Shown one piece after another: positions 41,106 through 49,780 of a stretch of 64,000 nt of DNA. The stretch covers positions 31,552 through 95,551 of the forward strand of contig NZ_JAKEEB010000025.1 in NCBI RefSeq assembly GCF_021462825.1, given 5' to 3'. This stretch comes from Streptomyces glomeratus. Lineage in GTDB: Bacteria > Actinomycetota > Actinomycetes > Streptomycetales > Streptomycetaceae. Numbering within the stretch: position 1 is the first letter of the stretch; every line of letters begins with the position of its first letter. The notes beneath the pieces are model-generated. The model did no database searches. It had not been told where the DNA came from and was given only the letters and a program-made list of their open reading frames with translations. The position numbers and the translations under genes are program-made.

Positions 41106-43496
41106 TCAGCGGCGGCCGTTGTCCTTGTCGAGCAGGCCCGCGCGGCGCAGTGCGTCGGCCATCGCGCTGTTGGCAGGCGCGGGCGCCTGCCGGGAGCCAC
41201 CGCCGCCCTGCCGGGAGCCACCGCCGCCCTGGCGGCCCTGCCGCTGCTGGGGAGGCCGCCCGCCGCGCTGCTGACGGCCGCCACCACCCTGCTGCCCCTG
41301 GGGAGCGGCCTCGTCGTCCAGCCGCAGCGTCAGCGAGATCCGCTTGCGCGGGATGTCGACGTCCAGCACCTTCACCTTGACGATGTCGCCCGGCTTCACC
41401 ACGTCCCGCGGGTCCTTGACGAACGTCTTGGACATCGCGGACACATGCACCAGTCCGTCCTGGTGGACACCGACGTCCACGAACGCGCCGAAGGCGGCGA
41501 CATTCGTGACCACGCCCTCCAGGACCATCCCCGAGGACAGGTCGGAGATCTTCTCCACGCCCTCCTTGAAGGTGGCCGTCCTGAACGCGGGCCGCGGGTC
41601 ACGCCCGGGCTTCTCCAGCTCCTTCAGGATGTCGGTCACGGTCGGCAGGCCGAACGTCTCGTCCACGAACTCGGACGCCTTCAGCGAGCGCAGTACGGCC
41701 GTGTTGCCGATCAGCGAGGCCACCTCCTGGCCCACGGTCTTCACCATGCGGCGCACCACCGGGTACGCCTCCGGGTGCACGCTGGAGGCGTCCAGCGGGT
41801 CGTCGCCGCCGCGGATCCGCAGGAAGCCCGCGCACTGCTCGTACGCCTTGGGCCCGAGCCGCGCCACCTTCTTCAGCTCGGAACGGGAGGCGAACGGGCC
41901 GTTGGCGTCACGGTGGGCCACGATGTTCTCGGCGAGCCCGGAGGAGATGCCGGAGACCCGGGCGAGCAGCGGTGCCGAGGCCGTGTTGACGTCCACGCCC
42001 ACGCCGTTCACACAGTCCTCGACCACCGCGTCCAGCGAGCGCGACAACTTCACCTCGGACAGGTCGTGCTGGTACTGGCCGACGCCGATGGACTTCGGGT
42101 CGATCTTCACCAGCTCGGCGAGCGGGTCCTGCAGACGACGGGCGATGGAGACCGCGCCGCGCAGCGACACGTCCATGTCCGGCAGCTCCTGCGAGGCGAA
42201 GGCCGAGGCGGAGTACACCGAGGCGCCCGCCTCGGAGACCATCACCTTGGTGAGCTTCAGCTCCGGATGCCGGCCGATCAGCTCGGCCGCGAGCCTGTCG
42301 GTCTCACGCGACGCCGTGCCGTTGCCGATCGCCACCAGCTCGACCGCGTGCTCCTTGGCCAGCCGCGCCAGCTTGGCGATCGCCTCGTCCCACTTGTTGG
42401 CCGGGACGTGGGGGTAGATCACATCGGTGGCCACGACCTTGCCGGTCGCGTCCACCACGGCCACCTTCACGCCGGTGCGGAACCCGGGGTCCAGGCCCAG
42501 GGTGGCGCGGGTGCCGGCGGGGGCGGCGAGCAGCAGATCGCGCAGGTTCGCCGCGAAGACCGCCACGGCCTCGTCCTCGGCGGCCGTACGGAGCCTCAGG
42601 CGCAGGTCGATGCCGAGGTGTACCAGGATGCGGGTGCGCCAGGCCCAACGGACTGTGTCCATGAGCCACTTGTCGGCCGGGCGGCCCCGGTCGGCCAGGC
42701 CGAAGCGGCTGGCCACGATGGCCTCGTAGGACGACGGGCCAGCGGTCGATTCGGACGGCTCCTCCGGCTCCAGGGTCAGGTCGAGGACCTCCTCCTTCTC
42801 ACCGCGCAGCATGGCGAGTACGCGATGGGAGGGCAGCTCGGTGAAGGGCTCGGCGAAGTCGAAGTAGTCGGCGAACTTGGCGCCGGCCTCCTCCTTGCCC
42901 TCCCGCACCTTGGCGGCGAGGCGCCCACGCGTCCACATGCGCTCGCGCAGCTCGCCGATCAGGTCCGCGTCCTCCGAGAACCGCTCGGTGAGGATCGCCC
43001 GCGCGCCGTCGAGCGCGGCCTGCGGATCGGGCACTCCCTTGTCGGCGTCGACGAAGGCGGCGGCCGCCGCGAGCGGCTCCACCGTCGGGTCGCCGAGCAG
43101 GCCCTCGGCCAGCGGCTCCAGACCGGCCTCCCGCGCGATCTGTGCCTTGGTGCGCCGCTTCGGCTTGTACGGCAGATAGATGTCCTCCAGGCGCGCCTTG
43201 GTCTCCGCGCCCCGGATCTGCGCCTCGAGCTCCTCGGTGAGCTTGCCCTGCTCGCGCACCGACTCCAGGATCGCCGCGCGCCGCTCCTCCAGCTCCCGCA
43301 GATAGCGCAGCCGCTCCTCGATCGTGCGCAGCTGCGCATCGTCGAGCATCTCGGTCGCTTCCTTGCGGTAGCGGGCGATGAAGGGCACTGTCGAGCCGCC
43401 GTCGAGCAGCTCGACCGCGGCCTTCACCTGCCGCTCCCGTACGCCGAGCTCCTCGGCGATCCTGCCTTCGATGGACCCTACGAGGGGTGTCGTCAC
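41106..43496 (-). CDS. tex: Tex RNA-binding transcriptional accessory protein
   Basis: A 796-aa Tex/Spt6-like protein. The order is: N-terminal Tex domain (SIEGRIAEELGVRERQVKAAVELLDGGSTVPFIARYRKEATEMLDDAQLR), a YqgF/RuvC-like fold (LGLDPGFRTGVKVAVVDATGKV), helix-hairpin-helix motifs (VNTASAPLLARVSGISSGLAENIV, RSELKKVARLGPKAYEQCAGFLRI) and a C-terminal S1 RNA-binding domain (GMVLEGVVTNVAAFGAFVDVGVHQDGLVHVSAM). It binds RNA and affects transcription and sporulation in other bacteria. The tail is unusual: a Gly/Gln/Arg-rich repeat (GGGGSRQ units) before a conserved-looking DALRRAGLLDKDN end. Start: GTG 43496. Confidence 0.94.
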   Translation of the reverse strand: MTTPLVGSIEGRIAEELGVRERQVKAAVELLDGGSTVPFIARYRKEATEMLDDAQLRTIEERLRYLRELEERRAAILESVREQGKLTEELEAQIRGAETKARLEDIYLPYKPKRRTKAQIAREAGLEPLAEGLLGDPTVEPLAAAAAFVDADKGVPDPQAALDGARAILTERFSEDADLIGELRERMWTRGRLAAKVREGKEEAGAKFADYFDFAEPFTELPSHRVLAMLRGEKEEVLDLTLEPEEPSESTAGPSSYEAIVASRFGLADRGRPADKWLMDTVRWAWRTRILVHLGIDLRLRLRTAAEDEAVAVFAANLRDLLLAAPAGTRATLGLDPGFRTGVKVAVVDATGKVVATDVIYPHVPANKWDEAIAKLARLAKEHAVELVAIGNGTASRETDRLAAELIGRHPELKLTKVMVSEAGASVYSASAFASQELPDMDVSLRGAVSIARRLQDPLAELVKIDPKSIGVGQYQHDLSEVKLSRSLDAVVEDCVNGVGVDVNTASAPLLARVSGISSGLAENIVAHRDANGPFASRSELKKVARLGPKAYEQCAGFLRIRGGDDPLDASSVHPEAYPVVRRMVKTVGQEVASLIGNTAVLRSLKASEFVDETFGLPTVTDILKELEKPGRDPRPAFRTATFKEGVEKISDLSSGMVLEGVVTNVAAFGAFVDVGVHQDGLVHVSAMSKTFVKDPRDVVKPGDIVKVKVLDVDIPRKRISLTLRLDDEAAPQGQQGGGGRQQRGGRPPQQRQGRQGGGGSRQGGGGSRQAPAPANSAMADALRRAGLLDKDNGRR

Positions 43497-43628
43497 GATC
43501 CCGTACCGCCTTCTCCACTGAGGTTGCGCGGCAATTGTGGCAGGTCGCACCGGCAACGGTGGGTCAGGGCGGGGGTCGAGGAGTCACGGGGCGGTCTCCC
43601 GGCTCCGCCGCCCCCTGGAAGCGGCCGC

Positions 43629-43766
43629 TCAGGTCCGGCGCGCTCCCCGCCGCGTGGAGGCGGAGGACCCGCCGAACAGCCTGGCCAGAGCCCGGAACGG
43701 CACAGTCGCCACCGTGGTGACGGCCCCGCCGATCCGGCGCAGCACGTCCGCGGTCGTACGGAACAC
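43629..43766 (-). CDS. 45-aa small basic amphipathic protein
   Basis: GTG at 43766 follows GAAGGGG by about 6 nt and opens a 45-codon frame: VFRTTADVLRRIGGAVTTVATVPFRALARLFGG, then a basic Ser/Arg tail ending at TGA 43629. It resembles the small LPFRALARLFGG-type proteins encoded in many Streptomyces genomes. The amphipathic helix suggests membrane association, but no function is known. It lies 130 bp upstream of tex on the same strand. Confidence 0.55.
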   Translation of the reverse strand: MFRTTADVLRRIGGAVTTVATVPFRALARLFGGSSASTRRGARRT

Positions 43767-43819
43767 CGTTTTCCCCTTCCGTCACCCCGGCGTGTCCGCC
43801 GGGGTGACGTCCGGGTACG

Positions 43820-44686
43820 TCAGCCCTTGCCCATCAGGTCCTCCGGGAAGGCGCCGGATTCGAGGGCCCGTGTCAGCAGGGCGCCCGCCAGCTCCGTCAG
43901 CCGTGCGACACCCGCGGCGCCGAGGTGCTCGTACGGAGCCCGGTCGAGACGGTCGGTCTCCGCCTCTACGTCCCCGCGCAGTGCGGTGCCCGCCTCGGTC
44001 AACTCACCGGCCGAATCCAGCAGTCCCCGCTCGCGCAGCCGCTCGCACGCCGCGTCCCAGTCCTCCTGGCTCCAGCCGCGGGTGGCGAGGACCCATCTCG
44101 GGGACATGCCCTTGCCCGTGGCGCTGTGCGTCGCGAGCGCCTCCAGCGGGTCGAGCTCCGCGCGCAGCAGCGCCGTGAGGTGGCCGTCGCCGCGGTGCTC
44201 GCGCAGCAGCGTGGTCGCGTGCCAGAACGCCAGATGGGGCTCTTCCGGCACCGGCAGGTCGGCGTGCGCCGAGTACAGGGGGCGCGCGTGCCGGGTGCAC
44301 GCCTCGGCGGCGCGCAGTGCCAGCTCCGCCGCCTCGGTCATCTCCTTGGCGGCGACCGCCTCCTCGCCGAGGAGCCGCCGCAGGGTCGCGTCCGCGGCTC
44401 GCGTGCGTGCCGCGAGCACCGCCTCCGGGGGCGCCGTCTTCCACACCTCGGGCACATGCCGGGCCACCAGCTCGGGGCTGAAGTTGTAGAACGCCGCCGT
44501 CACCACGCCCGCGCCGACGGGTCCCATCGCGGCGGCCCGTACCGCGAAGTAGGCGGCCCTTGGGTGGCCGACGCCCAATGCGGTCATTTCCCGTTCGAGA
44601 TCCGGTGAGAAGTAGTGCGTCGAGTGGAGAGGATTGATCATGTTGTGGCAGCGCCGTCCGGCGCGCTCCGGCAGAGGAGGGGTCAT
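43820..44686 (-). CDS. SCO6745-family protein
   Basis: A 288-aa helical protein with the pattern of the actinobacterial SCO6745 family: YFSPDLEREMTALGVGHPRAAYFAVRAAAMGPVGAGVVTAAFYNFSPELVARHVPEVW, then LLGEEAVAAKEMTEAAELALRAAEACTRHARPLYSAHADLPVPEEPHLAFWHATTLLREHRGDGH. The C-terminus reads like a winged-helix or MarR-type fold (WVLATRGWSQEDWDAACERLRERGLLDSAGELTEAGTALRGDVEAETDRL). Function is unknown. Start: ATG 44686, with TAGCCT 7-8 nt upstream (leaderless). Confidence 0.85.
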   Translation of the reverse strand: MTPPLPERAGRRCHNMINPLHSTHYFSPDLEREMTALGVGHPRAAYFAVRAAAMGPVGAGVVTAAFYNFSPELVARHVPEVWKTAPPEAVLAARTRAADATLRRLLGEEAVAAKEMTEAAELALRAAEACTRHARPLYSAHADLPVPEEPHLAFWHATTLLREHRGDGHLTALLRAELDPLEALATHSATGKGMSPRWVLATRGWSQEDWDAACERLRERGLLDSAGELTEAGTALRGDVEAETDRLDRAPYEHLGAAGVARLTELAGALLTRALESGAFPEDLMGKG

Positions 44687-44820
44687 GCCGGGCAGGCTAC
44701 CGACTGGTTGGTATGGCATGGGTCGGCAGGGCGTGCGACGGCCGGAAAAAGCCGCTCGGTCGTCGTGACGGCGCGTGCCGGGCCTGGACCCACCGTACGT
44801 CTCCAGGGCCCCGCCGGCGT

Positions 44821-45570
44821 TCACCCCGACGTGGTCCAGCCGAAACGGGGCTGCCTGCGCTCCAGGAACGCCGCGACGCCCTCCGCGGTGTCGCCCCCGG
44901 TGCGCGCCTGTTCGGCCCAGTAGGCGTCCCGGTCCGTCCGCCCGTTCGCGAACTCCTTGGCGGCGGCCTGCGTCAGCTGCGAGCGCGCGGTCAGGACCCG
45001 CGTGAACTCGGCCACCCGCTTGGCGAGTTCGCCTTCGGGTAGTACCTCGTCGACCAGGCCCGTGCGCAGCGCCCGCGCCGAGTCGATCAACTCGCCCGAG
45101 AACAGCAGGTACTTGGCGGTACCGGGACCCACCAGCGTCACCAGCCGCCGGGTGGAGGAGGCCGGGTAGACGATCCCCAGTTTGGCCGGCGTCACCCCGA
45201 AGAACGCCCCCTCCTCGGCGAATCGCAGATCGCAGGCCGCCGCGAGCTGCGACCCGCCGCCCACGCAGTGGCCGCGGATCGCCGCCAGCGTCGGCTTGGG
45301 GAAGGCGGCCAGCGCCTCCTCGGCCAGTACGGCCAGGCTCTGTGCCCTCTCCGGCGACCCCCGCAGCGTCGAGATGTCGGCTCCCGCGCAGAAGGTCCCG
45401 CCCTCTCCGGTGAGCACCAGCGCCCGCACGGCCGGATCGGCGGCCAGTCCTTCGAGCAGCGGCGGCAGCGCCTCCCACATACCGGCAGTCATGGCGTTCC
45501 GCTTGGCCGGATGGTGGATGACGACGGTCGCGACCCCGTCGGTGACGCGGTGCAGCAGCTGCGGCTCCAT
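44821..45570 (-). CDS. enoyl-CoA hydratase/isomerase family protein
   Basis: A 249-aa crotonase-fold protein. CoA and oxyanion-hole segments are HPAKRNAMTAGMWEALPPLLEGL, GEGGTFCAGADISTLRG and IRGHCVGGGSQLAAACDLRFA. The position of the second catalytic Glu (GVTPAKLGIVYPA) is Ala-Lys instead of the canonical Glu of hydratases, so it may be a different crotonase activity. It is monocistronic with a leaderless start (ATG 45570, TAGCAT 8-9 nt upstream). It is not part of the fad operon at 27-32 kb. Confidence 0.87.
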   Translation of the reverse strand: MEPQLLHRVTDGVATVVIHHPAKRNAMTAGMWEALPPLLEGLAADPAVRALVLTGEGGTFCAGADISTLRGSPERAQSLAVLAEEALAAFPKPTLAAIRGHCVGGGSQLAAACDLRFAEEGAFFGVTPAKLGIVYPASSTRRLVTLVGPGTAKYLLFSGELIDSARALRTGLVDEVLPEGELAKRVAEFTRVLTARSQLTQAAAKEFANGRTDRDAYWAEQARTGGDTAEGVAAFLERRQPRFGWTTSG

Positions 45571-45860
45571 GGGCCGGATGCTATCCGCACCTCCCGGACG
45601 CCGGATCACGAAGGGTCCCTGGCGAGCGGACACCGCCGTTTCGGCCGGCCGGAGTCCCGCCCTAGTACCCGTACAACCCGAAAAGTTCCGAAGGCGGTGC
45701 GAGGGGAGACAGGAGCGGTCACGCAAACGACCGTGTCATACGCCAACGGTCAAATTATCGTCGATACCAGCTGACTTGTGCTCAGTCATTCGGGGTGGAC
45801 CAGCGCATTCCCAACACTCGACGCGTGGTGACAATCGAGCGTGAGGGTGGCGACCGGGCT

Positions 45861-46370
45861 ATGGAGAACAGAGGGCGGGGGGCCGACCCGCGCCCTGAAC
45901 GCGGCGGGAACGAACCGGACGGCCCACGGCCGTCGGCGCCGCTGCCGTACGAGGGGGTCTGGCGCTTCACGGCCGCCGCCGTGGAGGCCTCGGTGCCGCA
46001 GGCGAGGCACGCCGTCCGGGACCTGCTCGCCCGCCAGGGCGTGCCCGTCTCGGACGACACCGTGCACGCCCTGCTGCTGATCGTCTCCGAACTGGTCACC
46101 AACGCGGTACGGCACGCGGCGCTGCTGTCGCCGATGCTCGCCGTCGAGGTCGCCGTGGGCCCGGAGTGGGTGCGGGTGTCGGTGGAGGACGAGCACCCCT
46201 ACCGCCCGAGCGCGCTGGAGGCCGACCACGGGCAGACCGGAGGCCGTGGGCTGCTCCTGGTCCGTGAGGTCACCAGGGAGGCCGGCGGAGTGTGCGACGT
46301 CGAGCACACGTCGAGCGGCGGCAAGGTGATCTGGGTCGCGCTTCCCCTCAAGCCCACACGGTTCCCGTGA
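45861..46370 (+). CDS. anti-sigma-type ATP-binding protein (HATPase_c_2)
   Basis: A 169-aa protein with the GHKL ATPase fold of SpoIIAB/RsbW-like serine kinases. It has the N box LLIVSELVTNAVRHA (about residues 72-86), VSVEDEHPYRP (G1 box position) and GGRGLLLVREVTREAGG (G2 box). Streptomyces carries dozens of these; most act on stress sigma factors or anti-anti-sigma proteins. No sigma or STAS gene is adjacent, so the partner is unknown. Start: ATG 45861. Its stop codon lies inside the first of three direct repeats. Confidence 0.83.
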   Translation: MENRGRGADPRPERGGNEPDGPRPSAPLPYEGVWRFTAAAVEASVPQARHAVRDLLARQGVPVSDDTVHALLLIVSELVTNAVRHAALLSPMLAVEVAVGPEWVRVSVEDEHPYRPSALEADHGQTGGRGLLLVREVTREAGGVCDVEHTSSGGKVIWVALPLKPTRFP

Positions 46371-46449
46371 GCCGGCTCCCCACATACCCGCGGTTCCCGT
46401 GAGCCGGCTCCCCACAACCCGCGCGGTTGCCGTGAGCTGGCTCCCCACC
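46359..46449. repeat. three 26-bp direct repeats overlapping a gene end
   Basis: The 26-bp unit from CGGTTCCCGTGAGC to GGCTCCCCACA occurs at 46359-46384 and 46391-46416 without change. A third copy at 46424-46449 has two or three substitutions. Period is 32-33 bp. The first copy contains the TGA stop of the ATPase gene. Confidence 0.85.
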
Positions 46450-46529
46450 GCCACGGCTCGGTCGGCCCCGGAGGCCCGTCCGGCCGAGTGGGGCCGGACG
46501 GACCTCCGGGGCACCGGACCGAGGGGGCG

Positions 46530-47123
46530 TCACCAGCCCGCGGACGCCCCCGTCAGCTCTCTGATCGCCGGCCGCGCGGCGTCCAGGACCGTCATGAACC
46601 ACGACGAGAACGGGTCCTTGGCGTGCCGCTCGGCAAGCTCCGCGGCGGTCACGAAGGCCGTCGCCCCGACCTCCTGCGGATCCGGGTGCACAGGGGACTG
46701 CACAAGCCCTACGAAGAGATGGTTGTACTCCTGCTCCACCAGGCCGGAGTCCGGGTCCGGGTGGTTGTAGCGCACCGTGCCCGCCTCGGCCAGCAGCGAC
46801 GGGGAGATCCCCAGTTCCTCGTACGTCCGCCGGGCCGCCGCCGCGAACGGCGCCTCACCCGGGTAGGGGTGGCCGCAGCAGGTGTTCGACCAGACACCGG
46901 GGGAGTGGTACTTGCCGAGCGCTCGCTGCTGGAGCAGCAGCCGGCCGCGCTCGTCGAAGAGGAACACCGAGAACGCGCGATGCAGCCGGCCCGGCGGCTG
47001 ATGGGCGGCGAGCTTCTCCGCCGTGCCGATCGTGGTGCCGTCCTCGTCGACCAGCTCCAGCAGGATCGCTTCAGCGGTGCCGTTCGGCGAACGGTGCGTC
47101 GCGGTGGCAGGTGTGATCGGCAT
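46530..47123 (-). CDS. idi: isopentenyl-diphosphate delta-isomerase, type 1
   Basis: A 197-aa Nudix-fold enzyme that interconverts isopentenyl and dimethylallyl diphosphate. The catalytic Cys lies in WSNTCCGHPYPGE and the metal/Glu Nudix motif in AARRTYEELGI, with the conserved N-terminal LHRAFSVFLFDERGRLLLQQRA and the WYN-like YNHLFVG. It supplies DMAPP/IPP balance for the hopanoid operon about 8 kb to the right. Start: ATG 47123 with GAAGG upstream; ATGs at 47129 and 47138 are alternatives. Confidence 0.93.
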   Translation of the reverse strand: MPITPATATHRSPNGTAEAILLELVDEDGTTIGTAEKLAAHQPPGRLHRAFSVFLFDERGRLLLQQRALGKYHSPGVWSNTCCGHPYPGEAPFAAAARRTYEELGISPSLLAEAGTVRYNHPDPDSGLVEQEYNHLFVGLVQSPVHPDPQEVGATAFVTAAELAERHAKDPFSSWFMTVLDAARPAIRELTGASAGW

Positions 47124-47368
47124 ACCCATCCTTCGCATCGGTTGTCCAGTCCCAAGTCTGCCGTACGAATCCGGCACTCCCGGCACTTCGCGACTTCCCG
47201 CATGTCCCGCACCGGCCGGGTCCGGACGGGGCGCCACGCCCTCACGGAACAGACGCCGGAAGCGGCCGGATACCTGATCGTGCCCGGCGCCGCACAGCGG
47301 GAACCGTCCCCGCCGGGCGCTCCCGAAGACCGGCGCCCGGACGCGCGCCGCATACCCGGCCCGCACGC

Positions 47369-47626
47369 CCCGCGACGGCGCGCCTCGACGACGGGCGGTG
47401 TGGTGTCGCCGGTCACCTCACCGATGAGCGTGACCAGCTCACGCACCGAGACACCCTCACCACGGCCGACGTTCACGGTCAGATCGCCCGTCGCACCGCC
47501 GGCCAGCCGCCGGACCGCCGCGAGGTGCGCCTCGGCGAGATCGGCGACCGCCTCCAGCAGCGTCGCGAGACCGCCCACGTTCTCCTGGTAGTAGCGCATC
47601 GGCTGGGCCACCGACTCCGCGGAATG
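47369..47626 (-). pseudogene. galE: UDP-glucose 4-epimerase (galE) remnant with internal deletion
   Basis: A minus-strand frame contains ESVAQPMRYYQENVGGLATLLEAVA joined directly to DLAEAHLAAVRRLAGGATGDLTVNVGRGEGVSVRELVTLIGEVTGDTTPPVVEARRRG. The first part matches GalE around residues 80-110 and the second matches the region near residues 240-310. About 130-150 residues, including the YxxxK catalytic motif, are missing. The N-terminal Rossmann region and the C-terminal end are also absent. This is clearly a dead gene. Confidence 0.75.
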
Positions 47627-47974
47627 CTCTCGGGCAGGCGCGTGGCCCCGCTCGGTGAACGAGGACCCGGTGAGGAAAGGATGCGGAAGGTCGCTCCGGA
47701 GACGTCGGGCCGTGGATGCGACCCACGAGGTGACCGTGATGTCGCGATCGAGCGGGTCTGCGCCCGCGGTTTGTGGCGTGCCCCTCCGATCCCCGATGAT
47801 GATCGCGGCGGCGGAGATGCAGACAGGGTTGATCGGCCCATGAACGGCCGGTGAACACCGGCCTTCCGGCATCCGATAGCCTCTGCCGACACGCCGCCCG
47901 GCCCCTGCCCGGGTGTCCCACACCACACACACGACCGACGCCCGTATGCGTCGGGCCTCAGGGAGTGAGTTCGT
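47627..47974. other. intergenic region left of the envelope cluster
   Basis: About 350 bases between the galE remnant and the first gene of the envelope cluster. No convincing coding frame was found. A TAGCCT box at about 47876-47881 is a possible promoter for the rightward cluster. The 245 bases between the galE remnant and idi also hold no gene. Confidence 0.4.
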
Positions 47975-48052
47975 CTGTCGACCGCCATCCTCACCGGACA
48001 GCCGGTCCCCGGATCGTCACTCGAGGGCGATCTGCGGTCCCTCGGCTTCGAC

Positions 48053-49780
48053 GTGCGGGTCGCCACCGACACCGGTGACGCCGAGACGCTCCTCGCCGCC
48101 GTGCCGGCGGATCAGCGCGTCGCGATCGTCGACAGCCGCTTCGTGGGTCATCTGCACGCCTTGCGGCTCGGCCTGACCGACCCCCGCTTCCCGGCCGCCG
48201 CCGTACCCGGCGCCGTCACCGCCCAGCCCAGCGTCCGCCAGGCGCTCACCCGGGCCCTGGCCCGCGAGACCTCCGCGGCGACCGGCGGCGCGCCGGTCGT
48301 CACCGACAACCTCGCCGAGCGCCTCACCGAGGCCCTCGACGCCGACGGCGTCCCGGTCCACCGCCCCGAGCTCGGCACGCTGGTCGCCGCCGTCCCCGCC
48401 GACCCCCAGGCCCGCAACGAGGCTCGCCAGGCGGTCTCGGCCGTCGACGACGAGGCCGTACGCCTGCGCAGCGCCGTCAAGGCCCGCGACGGCTTCTTCA
48501 CCACGCACTTCATCAGCCCGTACTCGCGCTACCTCGCCCGCTGGTGCGCCCGCCGGGGCCTGACCCCCAACCAGGTCACCACCGCCTCGCTGCTGACCGC
48601 CCTGATCGCGGCGGGCTGCGCGGCCACCGGCACCCGCGGCGGCTTCATCGCCGCGGGCGTCCTGCTCATCTTCTCCTTCGTCCTCGACTGCACCGACGGC
48701 CAGCTCGCCCGCTACTCGCTGCAGTACTCCACGCTCGGCGCCTGGCTCGACGCCACCTTCGACCGCGCCAAGGAATACGCCTACTACGCGGGTCTCGCCC
48801 TCGGCGCGGCCCGCGGCGGCGACGACGTCTGGGCGCTCGCCCTGGGCGCCATGATCCTTCAGACCAGCCGGCACGTCGTCGACTTCGCCTTCAACGAGGC
48901 CAACCACGACGCGACCGCCAACACCAGCCCCACGGCCGCCCTCTCGGACCGTCTCGACAGCGTCGGCTGGACGGTCTGGGTGCGCCGGATGATCGTCCTG
49001 CCCATCGGGGAACGCTGGGCGCTGATCGCCGTCCTGACGGCGGCCACCACTCCCCGGATCACCTTCGTCGCCCTGCTCATCGGCTGTGCCTTCGCGGCGA
49101 CGTACACCACGGCGGGCCGTGTCCTGCGCTCGCTGACGCGCAAGGCCCGGCGCACCGACCGCGCGGCCAAAGCCCTGGCCGACCTCGCGGACACCGGACC
49201 CCTGGCCGAGCTGGTCCTGCGTGCGGCCCGTGGCGCCTTGCGCGGCCCGGCCGCCGTCATCGCCCTCGCGGGCGGCGTCCTCGTCGTGGGCTCGGCCCTG
49301 CTGTGGGGCGCCGCCTGGCAGACCGTGCTCTGCGCCCTCCTCTACACCGTGACATCCGCCATAGCCGTCGCGCGCCCCCTCAAGGGCGCCCTCGACTGGC
49401 TCGTCCCGCCCGTCTTCCGGGCCGCCGAATACGGCACCGTCCTGGTGCTCGCGGCCAAATCCGGAGTGAACGGAGTGCTTCCGGCGGCTTTCGGGCTGGT
49501 GGCGGCCGTCGCCTACCATCACTACGACACGGTGTACCGCATCCGCGGCGACGCCGGCGCGCCGCCGCACCGGCTGGTGCGCGCGGTCGGGGGGCACGAA
49601 GGCCGGACGCTGCTCGTCACCGTCCTGGCCGCGCTGCTCACCGCGTCACAGTTCAAGATCGCGCTCACGGCCCTCGCCGGGTATGTGGCCGCGGTGGTGC
49701 TCGTCGAGAGCATCCGTTTCTGGGTGACCGCTCACCAGAGCGGCGCATCCGCCGTACACGATGAAGGAGAACCCGCATGA
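48053..49780 (+). CDS. CDP-alcohol phosphatidyltransferase with extra N- and C-terminal domains (DUF5941-type)
   Basis: A 575-aa polytopic membrane protein. About 140 N-terminal residues form a soluble, Rossmann-like domain. The CDP-alcohol phosphotransferase core contains the full signature DCTDGQLARYSLQYSTLG..LDATFD (D-x2-DG-x2-AR-x8-G-x3-D-x3-D, about residues 221-243). A further membrane-rich region extends to the C-terminus. The enzyme would transfer an alcohol phosphate from a CDP-alcohol. The frame is open further upstream and reads STAILTGQPVPGSSLEGDLRSLGFDVRV from 47978; the codon before it, CTG at 47975, follows GGAG by 9 nt and may be the real start. It overlaps the next gene by 4 bp. 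Confidence 0.85.
   Translation: MRVATDTGDAETLLAAVPADQRVAIVDSRFVGHLHALRLGLTDPRFPAAAVPGAVTAQPSVRQALTRALARETSAATGGAPVVTDNLAERLTEALDADGVPVHRPELGTLVAAVPADPQARNEARQAVSAVDDEAVRLRSAVKARDGFFTTHFISPYSRYLARWCARRGLTPNQVTTASLLTALIAAGCAATGTRGGFIAAGVLLIFSFVLDCTDGQLARYSLQYSTLGAWLDATFDRAKEYAYYAGLALGAARGGDDVWALALGAMILQTSRHVVDFAFNEANHDATANTSPTAALSDRLDSVGWTVWVRRMIVLPIGERWALIAVLTAATTPRITFVALLIGCAFAATYTTAGRVLRSLTRKARRTDRAAKALADLADTGPLAELVLRAARGALRGPAAVIALAGGVLVVGSALLWGAAWQTVLCALLYTVTSAIAVARPLKGALDWLVPPVFRAAEYGTVLVLAAKSGVNGVLPAAFGLVAAVAYHHYDTVYRIRGDAGAPPHRLVRAVGGHEGRTLLVTVLAALLTASQFKIALTALAGYVAAVVLVESIRFWVTAHQSGASAVHDEGEPA

Noticed and set aside
41445..44489. A 1014-codon plus-strand frame opposite tex and its neighbours
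   Set aside because: Low-information Arg/Leu/His-rich translation; spans several real minus-strand genes and their gaps.
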